Assembly: GCF_001424875.1 (NCBI RefSeq) | Contig: NZ_LMCT01000001.1 | Span: 486,886-550,885, forward strand | Source: Kitasatospora sp. Root107 | GTDB taxonomy: Bacteria; Actinomycetota; Actinomycetes; Streptomycetales; Streptomycetaceae | DNA: 64,000 nucleotides | Direction of reading: 5' to 3' | Shown: positions 25,159 through 34,669 of the stretch, piece after piece | Numbering within the stretch: position 1 is the first letter of the stretch | Layout: each line of letters starts with the position of its first letter | Notes under the pieces: generated by a model | Databases searched by the model: none | Seen by the model: only the letters and a program-made list of their open reading frames with translations | What the model was told of the DNA's origin: nothing | Program-made: the position numbers and the translations under genes

Positions 25159-26130
25159 TCAGGCGGCTTCGAAGCCCGCGTGGTCGGCGATCTTCTTGAG
25201 CTCCGCCAGCGCGTGCTTCTCGATCTGGCGGATCCGCTCCCTGGTCAGCCCGTGCTGCTTGCCCACCTCGGTGAGCGTCCGCTCACGGCCGTCCTCCATC
25301 CCGTACCGGGACCGGATGATCGAAGCCGTCCGGTCGTCCAGCCGGCCGATCAGATCGTCCAGCTCCTCCCGACGGAGCATCACCATCACGGCGTCCTCCG
25401 GCGAGACCGCGCCGGTGTCCTCCACCAGGTCACCGAACTGGGTTTCGCCCTCGTCGTCCACCGCCATGTTCAGACTGACCGGGTCACGGGCCCAGTCCAG
25501 CACGTCCTTGACGCGCTGCTCCGTGGTGTCCAGCTCGGCGGCGACCTCCGCCGGGTCGGGCTCGCGGCCCAACTCCTTCGCCTTCTCGCGCTGCACCCGC
25601 CGGATCCGGCCGAGCTCCTCCACCAGGTGGACGGGGAGCCGGATGGTGCGGGACTGGTCGGCGATCGACCGGGTGATCGCCTGCCGAATCCACCAGGTCG
25701 CGTAGGTGGAGAACTTGAACCCCTTCGCGTAGTCGAACTTCTCGACCGCCCGGACCAGGCCGGCGTTCCCTTCCTGGATCAGGTCGAGCAGCGGGAGACC
25801 GCTGCGCGGGTAACGCCTGGCCACCGCCACCACCAGTCGGAGGTTTGACCTGATGAAGACGTCCTTGGCGCGCTCGGCGTCCTCGGCTATCGCCTCCAGC
25901 TCCGCCCGCTTCGTGCCTTTGGGCAGCGGCGGCTGGTCCAACAGGTGCTGGGCGTAGACACCGGCCTCGATCCGCAGCGACAGCTCGACCTCCTCGGCGG
26001 CGTCGAGCAGCGGCGTCCTGGCGATCTCGTCGAGATACATACCGACAAGGTCGCGGTCGGCCTCAAGGTTGTTCGGGCGGGCCGCGCGAGTCCGGTCGGC
26101 CCTGTCGCGAACGACGGCACGAGTGGCCAT
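25159..26130 (-). CDS. hrdD: RNA polymerase group 2 sigma factor HrdD
   Basis: The protein is 323 residues. It lacks region 1.1. Regions 1.2 (DLVGMYLDEIARTPLL), 2 (KDVFIRSNLRLVVAVARRY, LDLIQEGNAGLVRAVEKFDY, KGFKFSTYATWWIRQAI), 3 and 4 (ERTLTEVGKQHGLTRERIRQIE) are nearly those of the housekeeping factor. The start MATRAVVRDR and the length match Streptomyces HrdD. HrdD is dispensable and stress-related. A sigma-R-type promoter lies about 100 bp upstream, which agrees with hrdD belonging to the thiol-stress regulon in S. coelicolor. Confidence 0.92.
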   Translation of the reverse strand: MATRAVVRDRADRTRAARPNNLEADRDLVGMYLDEIARTPLLDAAEEVELSLRIEAGVYAQHLLDQPPLPKGTKRAELEAIAEDAERAKDVFIRSNLRLVVAVARRYPRSGLPLLDLIQEGNAGLVRAVEKFDYAKGFKFSTYATWWIRQAITRSIADQSRTIRLPVHLVEELGRIRRVQREKAKELGREPDPAEVAAELDTTEQRVKDVLDWARDPVSLNMAVDDEGETQFGDLVEDTGAVSPEDAVMVMLRREELDDLIGRLDDRTASIIRSRYGMEDGRERTLTEVGKQHGLTRERIRQIEKHALAELKKIADHAGFEAA

Positions 26131-26232
26131 GCTTGCTCCCTTGCTGCTGGTGCCGGTCTTCGGATCTCGCCCCGCCAGGTGTGAGCCGGGGCAAAGAGAT
26201 GCGGGCCTCGGAGAGGCTCACACGTAACGATC

Positions 26233-26260
26233 CAACGCACAGAATTCGGACAACATTCCC
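26233..26260 (-). promoter_or_regulatory. Sigma-R-type promoter of hrdD
   Basis: On the minus strand GGGAAT, 18 bp, GTTG matches the sigma-R consensus (GGAAT-N18-GTT). The leader to the hrdD ATG is about 95 nt. The whole intergenic region 26131-26476 (346 bp, lower GC) separates divergent hrdD and PAP2 genes and holds no gene. Confidence 0.7.
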
Positions 26261-26476
26261 AACTCACCCAGTTTCTTCTTCCGATGCAGTATCCTGCGAC
26301 TTTTCACCCGCGATCATGAACGCTTGGTGACATCGCGACGACCGGGAGTGCTGGGCGGACTTTCGGCACTCCGTCAACGAACGACGGCACCCATCCGCAG
26401 CTTCTCCGCGCAAAAGATGCCAAATCGCTATCGCTCCGGGGCCGGATCCACCACTCGCCCTGGGAAGGTGTCAGCC

Positions 26477-27367
26477 ATGTACCCGCCCATCGACGGCACC
26501 CGCGCCGATACCGGGTCGGCCGCCCCCGCCGTCCGCCGACGGCAGCGTCTGCTGATCTGCTCGGCCCTGGCGTTCGGCTCCGCCGCACTGCTCGGTGTCC
26601 TGCTGGCCCTGGTGACGGCCCACTGGGGCCCGCTGGCCCGGCTCGACCGGGGCTGGGTGAACTCACTGCACGGCTACGCGCTCCAGCACAACATCTGGAC
26701 GGCGGCCATGCAGACCCTCGCCGACATCGGCAGCACCATCACCATGCGGGTGCTGCTCGGCCTGGCGGCGGTCTGGCTCTGGGCGATCGGCGCCCGCACC
26801 CTCGGCGGCTGGGCCGCCACCCTGATACTGACCGGCTGGCTGGCCAGCTGGCTCGGCAAGAACGTCGTAGGCCGGGAACGGCCGCGCTTCGCCGCCCCGG
26901 TCGCCCAGGCCAGCGGGTACTCGTTCCCGTCCGGCCATGCCCTCGCCTCCGCCATCACCTGCGCCGCGCTGGTGATCCTGATCTGGCCCCGGGCGAACCG
27001 GGCCGGCCGGGCGGTGGCCTGCACCGCCGCCACGCTCGCCGTGCTCGCGATCGGCTGGACCAGGATCGCGCTCGGCGTGCACTGGCCGAGCGACGTGCTG
27101 GCCGGCTGGCTGACCGCCGCCCTGGTGGTCGGCGCCGTCACGCTCGCCGTCGAGTTGTGGCAGCCCGGCGCCCTGTCCCGGGACGTCCGCCGGGTCGACT
27201 GGCGGACCAGGCCACGGATCCAACGCGTACTGGCCACCGGCGCCCCGGGCCCGGACCTCGATCCCGACCTCGGTTTCGACCAGGCCTTCACCCCCGCCCC
27301 GAACCCTGGCCCGGGCCTCGCCCCCGAGCCGCTTCGGAGGCCCGCCCGCCGAGCTGACGGTCCGTGA
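26477..27367 (+). CDS. PAP2-family membrane phosphatase
   Basis: The protein is 296 residues with six hydrophobic segments. All three phosphatase motifs are present: KNVVGRERP, PSGH and RIALGVHWPSDVLAGW. Such enzymes dephosphorylate lipid phosphates such as undecaprenyl diphosphate or phosphatidate at the outer membrane face. A Pro-rich tail of about 50 residues lies in the cytoplasm. ATG at 26477 with GAAGG 8 nt upstream; it is divergent from hrdD. Confidence 0.88.
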   Translation: MYPPIDGTRADTGSAAPAVRRRQRLLICSALAFGSAALLGVLLALVTAHWGPLARLDRGWVNSLHGYALQHNIWTAAMQTLADIGSTITMRVLLGLAAVWLWAIGARTLGGWAATLILTGWLASWLGKNVVGRERPRFAAPVAQASGYSFPSGHALASAITCAALVILIWPRANRAGRAVACTAATLAVLAIGWTRIALGVHWPSDVLAGWLTAALVVGAVTLAVELWQPGALSRDVRRVDWRTRPRIQRVLATGAPGPDLDPDLGFDQAFTPAPNPGPGLAPEPLRRPARRADGP

Positions 27368-27377
27368 GAAGCGTCAC

Positions 27378-27393
27378 ATCCTCGTTCGAGGAT
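27378..27393 (+). terminator. Short hairpin after the PAP2 gene
   Basis: ATCCTC and GAGGAT pair around GTTC, 10 nt after the stop codon. It is short and lacks a T-run. Confidence 0.3.
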
Positions 27394-27671
27394 CGCACCG
27401 GGAGGGAAGGGACAGGGGCCCACCAACCGAATCAGTCCCGGTCGGTACCGGAAAAATCGGGACCAACTACCCCGTGCACGGCAGTTCGGGGCGGGTGGCC
27501 ACCCGCCTCCCCGCAGGTCGGGAGATGTCCGGCACACGGCACGGATCTCCCCATCAAGTGCCGCAGTGAGGCAGACTGCTGCCGCCGGGTGTGCCTGCAC
27601 CCGGCCGGGCCGGGCAGTCGCAGCACAGCAACCGCACGTCCACTGCCCAGGCACCGAGCGACGGGGGGCGA

Positions 27672-29630
27672 ATGACCATGCACACGACGGACGGGCCCTC
27701 CGGCCCGTACGACGACCCGCCCACCATGCCGCTGCGTCAGATATCCGACGACCAGGTGATGCCCGGCACGGGCCAGCCGACCGTCCAGCTCGGCCAGCAG
27801 GTGCCCAGCCCCCGCCTTCCGTACGCCCCGGTCCCGCCGCCCCCGGTCCCCCCGGCCGTGGCGCCGCCCGCCGAGGCGGCCAAGCCGGCCTCCACCGCCC
27901 GCAACGGCATGATCATGGCGCTCGGCTCGCTGACCTCACGGGCGCTCGGCTTCGTCCGGGCCGGCGTGATCACCGCCGCGCTCGGCACCGGTTTCATAGC
28001 CGACGGCTACGCGGTGGCCACCATGCTGCCGAACACGATCTTCATCATGCTGATCGGCGGCGTGCTCAACTCCGTCTTCGTCCCCGAGCTGGTGCGCGCC
28101 GCACAGCAGCACGCGGACAAGGGTGTCGCCTACACCAACCGCCTGCTGACGGTCTGTGGGGTCGTGCTGGTCACGATCACCGCGGTGGCCTTCTTCTGCG
28201 CCCCGCTGATCGTCGACAGCTACACCCCCTACGGCCCCGGCGACACCGTCCAGCGCGACCTGACCATCGCGCTGGCCAGGTACTGCCTGCCGGCCATCCT
28301 GTTCTACGGCTTCTTCGGGTTGCTCGGCCAGGTGCTCAACTCGCGCGACAGGTTCGGCGCGATGATGTGGGCGCCGGTGCTCAACAACGTCGTGGTGATC
28401 GCCGTCTTCAGCCTCTACCTGGCGATCTTCGTGCACGCCAAGGACGCCGGGGACGTCTCCGACGGGGCGACCATGCTGCTCGGGCTCGGCAGTGCCTTCG
28501 GCATCCTGGTCCAGGCGCTGGCCCTGGTGCCCTCGCTGCGGGCCTCCGGCTTCCGCTACCGCCCGCGCTTCGACTGGCGCGGCTCCGGCCTGACCACCCC
28601 GCTGCGGGCGGCCGGCTGGGCGCTGCTGCTGGTGGTGGTCACCCAGCTGGCCTTCATGGCGATCACCAACCTGGCCACCGGCGCGGCGTCACTGGCCAAG
28701 CACGACGGCCTGACCCAGGGCCTGGGCTACACCCCGTACAACAACGCCTATCTGCTCTTCATCGTCCCGCAGGGCATCATCACGGTCTCCCTGGTCACCG
28801 CGATCCTGCCGAGCATGTCCCGCTCGGTCACCGCCGGCCGGTTCGAGGACGTCGGCCGCGAGCTGGCGCACACCCTGCGGAGCTCGGCCGGGATGATCGT
28901 CCCGGCCTCGGCGATCTTCCTGTCGCTGGCCGGCCCGATCGCCGCCCTTGCCTACCAGCACGGGCCCGGCGTGACGGACGCGGACATCGACGTGGTCACC
29001 CAGATCCTGATGGCCTTCGCGCTCGGCCTGCCCGCATTCTGCGCCCAGTACGCGCTGGCCCGCGGCTTCTACGCGATGAGCGACGCCAAAACCCCGTTCT
29101 GGCTCACCACGATCACCTCCGGCAGCAACGTGCTGCTCTCCTGGGCCGCGTACCTGGTGCTGCCAAGCCGCTGGATCATCGTCGGGATGGCGGGCGCACA
29201 CACCGTCGCGGTGCTGATCAGCGCGGCCATCACCGGGCGCGCACTCGGCCGCCGGCTGCGCAAAGAGGGCGCCGCCACCGCGGCCCCGCTGCCCGCCGAC
29301 GCCACCCTGGAGCTCGGCACCGGCCATCGTCCCCGGGTCCGCAGCGGTCTGGACGGCGGCCGGCTGGTCGCCCTGCACCTGACGCTGGCGCTCGCCTGCG
29401 CCCCGGGCGCGCTCGCCGCGTACTGGCTGACCGGCAAGCTCGACTCGGCGCTGGGCGGCGGGATGCCGGCCGCGCTGGCGGCGCTGGCGGCCGGTCCGCT
29501 CGCGGTGCTGGTCTCGGTGCTGCTGCTGGCCCGCCCGCTCGGTGCGGGTGCGGCGGTCGCCCCGCTGGCCCGCAAACTGCGGATCCCCTACCCGGAGCCG
29601 GCGGTCGGCGGCGGCAAGCACCGTCGCTGA
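27672..29630 (+). CDS. MurJ/MviN-like lipid II flippase
   Basis: The protein is 652 residues. A Pro-rich cytoplasmic N-terminus of about 75 residues precedes a 14-helix MOP-superfamily core: GSLTSRALGFVRAG, DGYAVATMLPN, FVPEL, and later LPSMSR and QYALARGFYAM. MurJ flips lipid II for peptidoglycan synthesis. It lacks the C-terminal pseudokinase seen in some actinobacterial MurJ proteins. GGGGGGCG precedes the ATG. It is followed by an amidase-type wall hydrolase gene on the same strand. Confidence 0.85.
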   Translation: MTMHTTDGPSGPYDDPPTMPLRQISDDQVMPGTGQPTVQLGQQVPSPRLPYAPVPPPPVPPAVAPPAEAAKPASTARNGMIMALGSLTSRALGFVRAGVITAALGTGFIADGYAVATMLPNTIFIMLIGGVLNSVFVPELVRAAQQHADKGVAYTNRLLTVCGVVLVTITAVAFFCAPLIVDSYTPYGPGDTVQRDLTIALARYCLPAILFYGFFGLLGQVLNSRDRFGAMMWAPVLNNVVVIAVFSLYLAIFVHAKDAGDVSDGATMLLGLGSAFGILVQALALVPSLRASGFRYRPRFDWRGSGLTTPLRAAGWALLLVVVTQLAFMAITNLATGAASLAKHDGLTQGLGYTPYNNAYLLFIVPQGIITVSLVTAILPSMSRSVTAGRFEDVGRELAHTLRSSAGMIVPASAIFLSLAGPIAALAYQHGPGVTDADIDVVTQILMAFALGLPAFCAQYALARGFYAMSDAKTPFWLTTITSGSNVLLSWAAYLVLPSRWIIVGMAGAHTVAVLISAAITGRALGRRLRKEGAATAAPLPADATLELGTGHRPRVRSGLDGGRLVALHLTLALACAPGALAAYWLTGKLDSALGGGMPAALAALAAGPLAVLVSVLLLARPLGAGAAVAPLARKLRIPYPEPAVGGGKHRR

Positions 29631-29774
29631 CCACAGCCGACGCACCGTCAGAACCCTGCGCCGGCAGGGCTTGTGACAGACCCGTGACACCTCCACGCCC
29701 CTCGTTCGGTCGCGGACGGCCGACCGGCTGTTAGCGTCGGCCGAGACCGGTCCAGCGGCCGGATCGGACGCGGG

Positions 29775-31652
29775 GTGGGTCTGCTGACACCGTTGACTGT
29801 CGTACTCCGAAGGCGCCAAGGCCCCGCCGGCCGCCCGGCCCGCTTCGCCGCCGCCGTGGTCACGGCGAGCACCGGGCTCGCGCTGTTCTCGATCGCCGCC
29901 TCGGCCGCCCCGGTGACCGGTTCGGACGCCCGGCAGCGCCAGTTCGCCGCCGCAGCCGCCGAGTTCGAGGTGCCGCAGAGCGTGCTGCTGGCACTCGCCT
30001 ACCGGCAGACCCGCTGGGAGTCGCACAACGGCGAGCCGAGCACCACCGGCGACTACAACGTGATGGGCCTGACCCAGGTCGACCTGCCCGGTCAGGACAG
30101 CCCGGCCCTGCACACCTTGGACGAAGCGGCCGCACTGCTCGGCCGCCCGGCCGAACAGCTGCGTACCGACCCGCAGCAGAGCATCCGGGGTGGCGCCGCA
30201 CTGCTCGCCAAGTACCAGAAGGAGAGCGGCGGTTCACTCGGTACCGGTCCGGAGACCTGGTACAACGCGGTGGTCCGGTTCAGCCGGACCGCACCCGCTG
30301 CAGGTGGCAACGTCTTCGCCGACCAGGTCTTCGAGACCGTCCGCGAGGGCGTGGCCAGGACCACGACGGACGGTCAGACCGTCAGCACGCCCGCCGACCC
30401 CGCGCTGACCGTGGACCGTCCGGTGCCGGCCCGCTCCGCCACGCCGGGCGACCTGGAGTGCCCGGCGACCCTGAGCTGCCGGGGCGCCTGGGCCGACGAC
30501 GCCAACTACGCGGTCACCGACCGCCCGGCCGACGGTCAGAAGATCGAGTACATCGTCATTCACGACACCGAGGCGTCGTACGACGACACCGTCTCGACCT
30601 TCCAGGCCCCGGCCACCGAGGCCAGCGCGCACTACCTGATCGGCGCCGGCGACGGCCGGGTCGCCCAGTTGGTCAGCACCGGGAACACCGCCTGGCACAC
30701 CGGCAACCGGACCTTCAACATGCACAGCATCGGCCTGGAGCACGAGGGTTACGCACTCGGCCGGAACCATGACAGGCGGCCGACCTGGTACTCCGAGCAG
30801 CTCTACCGCTCCTCGGCCGAGCTGACCAAATACCTGGCCGGGAAGTACGGCATCCCGCTGGACCGGCAGCACATCATCGGCCACGACGAGATCCCCAAGC
30901 CGGTCGACTCGGTGCCGCCGATGCACTGGGACCCGGGCACGTTCTGGGACTGGTCGCACTACATGGACCTGGTCGGCGCGCCGATCCGCGCCACCACCGG
31001 TGGTTCGCCGACGGTCGGTGGAGTGGTCACCATCGCCCCGCCGTTCGACGCCACCAACCGGCCGCCGGTGGCCGAAGTGCGGCCGCGCCCACAGAACTTC
31101 GTCCCCCTGCGCACCTCCCCCGACGACGCGGCCCCGCTGATCAGCGGCGGCACCACCGCGGCCTCGGACGTCCGCGCCAAGGCCGTCGCCGGGAGCAGCT
31201 ACGTGGTGGCCGACCAACAGGGCGACTGGACCGCGATCTGGTACGACGGCGTGCAGGGCTGGTTCCCCAACCCGGACGGCCGGAGCGCCGCCGCCGACAA
31301 CCGGCCCGGCCGGCACGTGGCCACCCCGCGCGCCGGTGTCGCAAGCATCCCGCTGTACGGCCGGGCGTTCCCGGAGCCGGCGGCCTACGCCAGGTACCCC
31401 GGCGTGACGTACGACGCCGCCGTGCACAGCCCAGTCCCGCTGAACATGAGCGTCCCGGCCGGGCAGAAGTACACCCTGCTCAGCGACACCCCGGTCAGGG
31501 GCGACAACTTCTACGACGTCGACGGCGTGCGGGCCGTGGTGACCGGGGAGGACACCTACTACCCGGTCCGCTACGGCCACCGGCTGGGCTTCCTGAAGTC
31601 CACCGATGTCGAGCTGACCGCCGCCGCCACTGCCCCTTACCCTGCGGACTGA
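29775..31652 (+). CDS. Secreted N-acetylmuramoyl-L-alanine amidase (Amidase_2) with N-terminal lysozyme-like region
   Basis: The protein is 625 residues. A signal sequence spans about 1-48. A region resembling goose-type/SLT folds follows (QSVLLALAYRQTRWES, YNVMGLTQV). The zinc amidase domain is at about 255-400 with IVIHDTE, AHYLIG, IGLEHEG, IIGHDEI and HWDPG, whose histidines bind zinc. After it come SH3-like wall-binding stretches (GWFPNPDG). It probably cleaves the peptide from glycan in peptidoglycan. GTG start; TAGCGT at 29732 is a candidate -10 box. Confidence 0.85.
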   Translation: MGLLTPLTVVLRRRQGPAGRPARFAAAVVTASTGLALFSIAASAAPVTGSDARQRQFAAAAAEFEVPQSVLLALAYRQTRWESHNGEPSTTGDYNVMGLTQVDLPGQDSPALHTLDEAAALLGRPAEQLRTDPQQSIRGGAALLAKYQKESGGSLGTGPETWYNAVVRFSRTAPAAGGNVFADQVFETVREGVARTTTDGQTVSTPADPALTVDRPVPARSATPGDLECPATLSCRGAWADDANYAVTDRPADGQKIEYIVIHDTEASYDDTVSTFQAPATEASAHYLIGAGDGRVAQLVSTGNTAWHTGNRTFNMHSIGLEHEGYALGRNHDRRPTWYSEQLYRSSAELTKYLAGKYGIPLDRQHIIGHDEIPKPVDSVPPMHWDPGTFWDWSHYMDLVGAPIRATTGGSPTVGGVVTIAPPFDATNRPPVAEVRPRPQNFVPLRTSPDDAAPLISGGTTAASDVRAKAVAGSSYVVADQQGDWTAIWYDGVQGWFPNPDGRSAAADNRPGRHVATPRAGVASIPLYGRAFPEPAAYARYPGVTYDAAVHSPVPLNMSVPAGQKYTLLSDTPVRGDNFYDVDGVRAVVTGEDTYYPVRYGHRLGFLKSTDVELTAAATAPYPAD

Positions 31653-31674
31653 CCGGCTGCCGTCATCGCTCGCT

Positions 31675-32037
31675 TCACCGGTGCATCCAGGCCCGCCGGT
31701 CCAGGGTCGCCAGGGTGGTGTTCACCACCGCCACGCCGGCGAAGACAACGGCCCACCCGGGTCGGCCCACGCCGTACAGGGCGGCCACCGCAGCACCGAA
31801 CACCAGCGCCTTCACGGCCAGAACTCCCGGCAGCGGCACCGGTATCCGGGCCTTCGGCGCGGCGAACAACCCCCACAACACGGCCGCCGCCACAGGAGCG
31901 GCCACCGCCAGGAGCAGCCGCAGCACCGTGGAGTCGGGGAACTGCCACCCCCACCAGGCGAGCACGGCAAGCGCCGCCACTTCCAGGACGAAGGCCAGGC
32001 CCTCGTTGGCCACGTGCAGGGAGGTCGGGAGCTTCAT
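31675..32037 (-). CDS. Small four-helix membrane protein (DUF2568/YrdB-like)
   Basis: The protein is 120 residues with four hydrophobic segments. The start LHVANEGLAFVLEVAALAVLAWWG and the FAAPKARIPVP motif are typical of the DUF2568 family. Function unknown. ATG at 32037 with GAAGG upstream. It converges with the amidase gene and lies downstream of tRNA-Arg. Confidence 0.75.
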   Translation of the reverse strand: MKLPTSLHVANEGLAFVLEVAALAVLAWWGWQFPDSTVLRLLLAVAAPVAAAVLWGLFAAPKARIPVPLPGVLAVKALVFGAAVAALYGVGRPGWAVVFAGVAVVNTTLATLDRRAWMHR

Positions 32038-32115
32038 CCGGCTGCCATCCTTCGTCGCAAGAACGAGCACGAGCACAGGCCCGGACCGACTGCGGCGTCC
32101 GCCCCACGCACGGGG

Positions 32116-32148
32116 AAGGGCCCCGAACCGCAGTGGTTCGGGGCCCTT
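32116..32148 (-). terminator. Terminator hairpin after tRNA-Arg
   Basis: A perfect 14-bp stem (AAGGGCCCCGAACC) around GCAGT, 10 bp past the tRNA 3' end. Confidence 0.7.
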
Positions 32149-32157
32149 GGCCAGGTG

Positions 32158-32230
32158 TGCCCCATGCAGGATTCGAACCTGCGACACCGGCTTTAGGAGA
32201 GCCGTGCTCTATCCCCTGAGCTAATGAGGC
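32158..32230 (-). tRNA. tRNA-Arg, anticodon CCT
   Basis: The 73-nt gene has acceptor GCCTCAT paired with ATGGGGC, anticodon stem CGGCT/AGCCG around CTCCTAA, and T-arm GCAGG-TTCGAAT-CCTGC. Anticodon CCT reads AGG. Position 73 is A; CCA is not encoded. Confidence 0.95.
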
Positions 32231-32381
32231 GGGGGCCTGTGGAGACAAGCACCAGGTCAGACGGTGTGTGAGAACTCGGACGGTTGCCGTGAGGCCGCCG
32301 CCGACCGTTCCCACTGCGGGATGACCGTCTGACCGATGACAGACTAGCGGATCGTGCTGTCGGGGATCTCCTCAGTTCGCA

Positions 32382-33203
32382 TCAGACGCCCGTGTGGGCG
32401 CCGGTGGCGGCGAGCTCGCGTACCGCGTCGGCGACGGCTCGGAAGTCCTTGCGCAGGATCTTGGAGTGGTTGCTCGCGACCTTCGCGCTGACCCGGATGT
32501 TCGGGTTGCGGGCGAGCACCGGGTCGAGGTTGGCGCGGATCTGTTCCATCAACTTGGCGTCACCGCCCAGGTTTCCGCCGGTGGCGAGCACGTACCGGGC
32601 TGGGACGGTCAGACGGTCGAAGACCGGGTTGAGGGCGGTGGGCGCGCAGAGCTCGTTGGCCTCGATGTTGATCTCGGCGTGCTGCGCGGCGCTCATCCGT
32701 GCGGCCAGGCCGAGCGGGCGGGCGATCGGGAACAGCGGGCTCATCTTGCGGAACAGCTTGCGGATCTGTTCCCGGGCGGCATCGTCGAGCCACTCGTGCG
32801 GCAGGGCGCCGTCCACGGACACCGCGCCGAGGGCGCGGTCCGGGTTCTGGGCGGCCCAGTGCACGGCGAGCATGGCGCCGTAGGACCAACCCACCAGGAT
32901 CGGCCGTTCCGCTCCCCTGGCGGTGAGGACGGCGTCGAGGTCGCGCAGGCACGCCTGGAACGAGTAGTCCGTGGCGCGCTTCGACTTGCCGCGGGCGCGC
33001 TCGTCGTAGGTGATGTGCCGGTAGTCGCTGCCGAGTTCGGTGATGACGCGCCGCCAGTGCGACTGGTCGGCGTAGGAGCCGTTGAGGTAGACCACGGGAC
33101 GGCCGGAGCCGCCGGTGTCGGTCACGGCCAGTGCGGTGTCGTCGATCGACACCATGCCGGTCCAGGCGGCTGTCGGGGCGGGGGCGGTGAACTTCTGCAT
33201 CAT
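32382..33203 (-). CDS. Alpha/beta hydrolase
   Basis: The protein is 273 residues with an alpha/beta-hydrolase fold. PVVYLNGSYADQSHW is the oxyanion strand region, the nucleophile elbow is GWSYGAM (Ser), an Asp follows in the SVDG strand, and a late His in ASNHSKIL completes the triad. The preceding ITYDERARGKS is typical. AGGAGAG precedes a double ATG (33203, 33200). It has its own well-formed promoter. Substrate unknown. Confidence 0.87.
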   Translation of the reverse strand: MMQKFTAPAPTAAWTGMVSIDDTALAVTDTGGSGRPVVYLNGSYADQSHWRRVITELGSDYRHITYDERARGKSKRATDYSFQACLRDLDAVLTARGAERPILVGWSYGAMLAVHWAAQNPDRALGAVSVDGALPHEWLDDAAREQIRKLFRKMSPLFPIARPLGLAARMSAAQHAEINIEANELCAPTALNPVFDRLTVPARYVLATGGNLGGDAKLMEQIRANLDPVLARNPNIRVSAKVASNHSKILRKDFRAVADAVRELAATGAHTGV

Positions 33204-33235
33204 GCTCTCCTGGCTCGTTGTTTCGAATGAGTGAA

Positions 33236-33264
33236 AAGCTACGTTGCATTCCATGATCTGGCAA
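33236..33264 (-). promoter_or_regulatory. Promoter of the alpha/beta hydrolase gene
   Basis: On the minus strand TTGCCA, a 17-bp spacer and TAGCTT fit a housekeeping promoter. It lies in an unusually AT-rich gap. Confidence 0.55.
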
Positions 33265-33370
33265 CAAGTTCACCGCGCCAAAATCGCATCACTGCAGGCC
33301 AAAGCCAAGAAATCGTTGCGGCAGCCTCGAATCAAATGCAACGGCAGCCGCCCCTGACGTTGCAATGAGA

Positions 33371-34669
33371 TCAACGTGAACGCTCCGGGACGGGCTGGGG
33401 TTCGGTCGGGGACGGGGTCAGTCTGCCGCTGCGGCGCAGGGCGTTCAGTGCGGCAGCGCACGCCAGGCCCAGGAGCAGGAGTGCGATCCAGGGGATCGCC
33501 GACAGGCCGGCCGCGCGGGACGCGTCGAGTGCGGCTCCGGTGAGCAGGTTCCCTGCGGTGATGCCGACGCCGCAGATGGTGTTGTAGAGGCCGTAGTGCG
33601 TGGCGACCAGACGACCGCGGGCGAGGGTGACGATGGTGTCCATCTCGAACGGGTAGGCGATCATGGTCCCGATGGCGAGGAGCAGCGCGCAGGCCGCCGG
33701 GGGGACGACCGCCAGCACCCACCGCCCTGGTCCGGCTTCGGGAACCGGAACTGCCGCCGCGAAGAGCAGGGGCAGGAACGCCGCCGCCATCGCGAGCAGC
33801 CCGACGGCGAGTGCGTGACCGGACGGGAGCCGCTGCCTGCACCAGCGGGTGACCCGGGTCTGACCGAGGATCGTGGCGATTCCGGAGACGGCGAAGAGCG
33901 CCGCGACTCCGGCGGTGCCGACTGTGCCCTCTCCTCCGATCCGACGTACCTCCAGGGGTAGCGCGAGGTAGACCTGGAAGGCGAGGACGTACGAGCCGAT
34001 CATCGCCCCGGAGAAGAGCAGGAACGGCCGGTTGGCGAGGATCGACCGCCATTGCGACAGGACGCTCTCGCGGTCGGCCGCCTTGCTGTCCACGGCTGTT
34101 CGGGCCGGCAGTGACCGGATCTGAATGACGCTCAGCACCGCGAAGATGCCTGCGGCCGTGAGGCAGGTGATCCGGAAGTCGATGCCGGTGAGCACCATCC
34201 CCACCAGCGGGCCGAGCAGGATGCCCGCCTGGTAGAAGATGTTGAACAGCGCGAAGGCCTCCACCCGCCGCTCACCGGCGTCCTGGGCCAGGTACGCGCG
34301 TACCGCCGGGTTGAACAGGGCGCCGGCCAGGCCGGCTGCCGCCGAGGCGAGCAGCAGCGCGGGCAGCGAGTCGACCAGGCCGAGCGCGGCGAAGCCGAGG
34401 GTGCGCAGCACGCAGCCTGCGACGATCAGCGGCTTGTAGCCCCAGCGGTCCGCCAGGGTGCCGCCGAGCAGAAACATGCCCTGCTGGCTGAAGTTGCGGA
34501 CGCCCAGTACGAGGCCGACCAGCCAGCCGGCCAGACCCACGGTGCCGGCCAGGTGCTGCGCCAGGTACGGCATCAGCATGTAGAAGCCGAGGTTGATGGT
34601 GAACTGATTGGTCAGCAGGAGTCGGACGCTCCGATCGAAGGAGCGCACCTGCGCAAGGGTCGACTTCAC
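33371..34669 (-). CDS. MFS transporter coupled to a PLP synthase
   Basis: The protein is 432 residues with 12 predicted helices. The loop 2-3 motif is [17 protein letters not shown]. The GTG start overlaps the stop of the upstream PLP-enzyme gene by 4 bp (GTGA), so the two are translationally coupled. Export of the enzyme's product, or of a related amino acid, is the natural inference. The last 25 residues are charged and Pro-rich. Confidence 0.85.
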   Translation of the reverse strand: MKSTLAQVRSFDRSVRLLLTNQFTINLGFYMLMPYLAQHLAGTVGLAGWLVGLVLGVRNFSQQGMFLLGGTLADRWGYKPLIVAGCVLRTLGFAALGLVDSLPALLLASAAAGLAGALFNPAVRAYLAQDAGERRVEAFALFNIFYQAGILLGPLVGMVLTGIDFRITCLTAAGIFAVLSVIQIRSLPARTAVDSKAADRESVLSQWRSILANRPFLLFSGAMIGSYVLAFQVYLALPLEVRRIGGEGTVGTAGVAALFAVSGIATILGQTRVTRWCRQRLPSGHALAVGLLAMAAAFLPLLFAAAVPVPEAGPGRWVLAVVPPAACALLLAIGTMIAYPFEMDTIVTLARGRLVATHYGLYNTICGVGITAGNLLTGAALDASRAAGLSAIPWIALLLLGLACAAALNALRRSGRLTPSPTEPQPVPERSR

